Origin: an uncultured Devosia sp.
GTDB taxonomy: Bacteria > Pseudomonadota > Alphaproteobacteria > Rhizobiales > Devosiaceae
Assembly (NCBI GenBank): GCA_946481445.1
Contig: CAMLOA010000090.1
Location: forward strand, 1-7,066
Length of the DNA stretch: 7,066 nt
Direction: 5' to 3'
Shown: positions 6,123-7,066 of the stretch, piece by piece
How the letters are laid out: every line of letters starts with the position of its first letter
Numbering within the stretch: the first letter of the stretch is position 1
Translations under genes and position numbers: made by a program
Notes under the pieces: generated by a model
Database searches by the model: none
The model's input: only the letters and a program-made list of their open reading frames with translations
What the model was told of the DNA's origin: nothing

Positions 6123-6839
6123 CTTGAGGCCCCGCAGCGAGGCGTGGCCGGATTTACCGATGATGATGTGGTCGTGCAGGGTTATGCCCAGCGGCTTGGC
6201 AATGTCGGAAATTTCCCGCGTCATCCGCACATCGGCGGAGGAGGGGGCAGGGTCGCCCGACGGGTGGTTGTGCACCAGGATCAGTGCGGTGGCCGAGAGT
6301 TCGAGGCTGCGGCGGATCACTTCGCGCGGATAGACCGGCGTGTGGTCGACAGTGCCGGTCTGCTGCACCTCGTCGGCAATCAGCCGGTTCTTCTTGTCGA
6401 GGAACAGGATGCGGAACTGTTCGATCGACTGGAACGCCATCTGGCTGCGGCAATAGTCGATGAGCTGGCTCCAGCTCGACAGGATGGGCTTGTCGCTATC
6501 GATGCGGTCGCGGCCGAAGCGGGCGGCGACCGCCTGGATGACCTTGAGATGGGCGACAGTGGTGGGGCCGAGCCCCTTGATGCGTTCGAGCCGCGCTTCG
6601 CTGGCGTTGAAGACGCCGGAGAACGAGCCGAACTCGCGCAGCAGCGTCTTGGCCAGCGCCTTGGTGTCGCGGCGCGGGATGACCAGCTGCAGGGCCAGTT
6701 CGAGCAATTCGTAGTCTTCCAGCGCGTCGCCCCCCACCTTCAGGAAGCGTTCGCGCACGCGCTGGCGGTGTCCGGCATGATCGTCGGTGGCGGGAGCCGG
6801 AAAAGCGGCCTCGGCGAACTCGTCGGGCCGGTCGCTCAT
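6114..6839 (-). CDS. radC: RadC family JAMM-domain protein
   Basis: A 241-residue RadC homologue of the usual length. Helix-hairpin-helix-like DNA-binding motifs lie in the N-terminal half (for example [16 protein letters not shown]). The C-terminal MPN+/JAMM metalloprotease-like domain carries the full zinc signature [15 protein letters not shown]190, H192, S200 and D203. Despite the name, RadC is not established as a repair enzyme; its biochemical role remains unclear, and the JAMM fold suggests metal-dependent hydrolysis. The ATG at 6839 is preferred because it overlaps the map stop as TGATG, which indicates translational coupling, and because the frame upstream of it is antisense-like to map. 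The map-radC order is common in alphaproteobacteria. Its 3' end overlaps the acyltransferase gene by 9 bases. Confidence 0.95.
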   Translation of the reverse strand: MSDRPDEFAEAAFPAPATDDHAGHRQRVRERFLKVGGDALEDYELLELALQLVIPRRDTKALAKTLLREFGSFSGVFNASEARLERIKGLGPTTVAHLKVIQAVAARFGRDRIDSDKPILSSWSQLIDYCRSQMAFQSIEQFRILFLDKKNRLIADEVQQTGTVDHTPVYPREVIRRSLELSATALILVHNHPSGDPAPSSADVRMTREISDIAKPLGITLHDHIIIGKSGHASLRGLKLL

Positions 6840-7066
6840 CACGCGGACCGCGAGGCCAGCGGATTGAAGAGATTGCCCGGCGAGAGCGTGAAGATTTCGC
6901 AGCCGGTTTCGGTGATGTCGATGGAATGCTCGCACTGCGCCGACAACGTCCGGTCCCGGGTCACCGCCGTCCAGCCGTCGCTGAGGATTTTCACATGCGG
7001 GCGGCCCAGGTTGATCATCGGCTCGATGGTGAAGATCATGCCCGGCTTGAGCGGGACGCCGCTGCC
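6839..7066 (-). CDS. map: Type I methionine aminopeptidase, C-terminal 75 residues (5' end off window)
   Basis: Removes the initiator methionine from nascent proteins in the cytoplasm. The visible C-terminus contains [11 protein letters not shown], whose glutamate is a metal ligand. It also has the segments [20 protein letters not shown], whose second glutamate is another ligand, and [10 protein letters not shown], all diagnostic of MetAP. The remaining part, with the catalytic His and Asp ligands, lies beyond the right edge. The stop codon overlaps the radC start by one base, so the two are probably translated from one mRNA. Confidence 0.96.
   Translation of the reverse strand, partial: GSGVPLKPGMIFTIEPMINLGRPHVKILSDGWTAVTRDRTLSAQCEHSIDITETGCEIFTLSPGNLFNPLASRSA

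Overview
This is a GC-rich, tightly packed 7 kb chromosomal segment of housekeeping and small accessory genes. Gene content, codon usage and protein motifs suggest an alphaproteobacterium, probably Hyphomicrobiales (a Devosia-like organism would fit). That placement rests on general resemblance, not on a search. No tRNA, rRNA, insertion sequence, prophage gene or CRISPR array is visible, and no gene-free stretch exceeds 300 bases.

Layout: the left end (1-1282) is a minus-strand pair, rpe (ribulose-phosphate 3-epimerase) followed by purB (adenylosuccinate lyase, cut by the window edge). A strong GC hairpin lies between them. Diverging from rpe is a plus-strand glutathione S-transferase-like gene (1427-2116). 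It converges with a minus-strand LysR-type regulator (2139-3017).

The LysR gene diverges from two small plus-strand genes: a DUF4242 (SCO4226-like, nickel-binding-type) protein (3162-3425) and an exported DsrE/DsrF-like protein (3480-3905). After a hairpin and a possible promoter comes a CcdA-type thiol-disulfide membrane transporter (4036-4773), best read from a TTG start. Next is a 418-residue GNAT/FemAB-like (CelD/BcsL-type) acyltransferase (4866-6122). It overlaps tail-to-tail with minus-strand radC (6114-6839), which is translationally coupled by a TGATG junction to map (methionine aminopeptidase, truncated at the right edge).

How they may work together: rpe/purB and map/radC are ordinary core genes. 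The part most worth following is LysR - DUF4242 - DsrE, with CcdA just downstream. It looks like a small regulated unit with a putative cytoplasmic metal-binding protein, a cysteine-free exported DsrE homologue and a periplasmic thiol-reductant exporter. A role in metal or sulfur/thiol stress is inference from family membership and gene order only.
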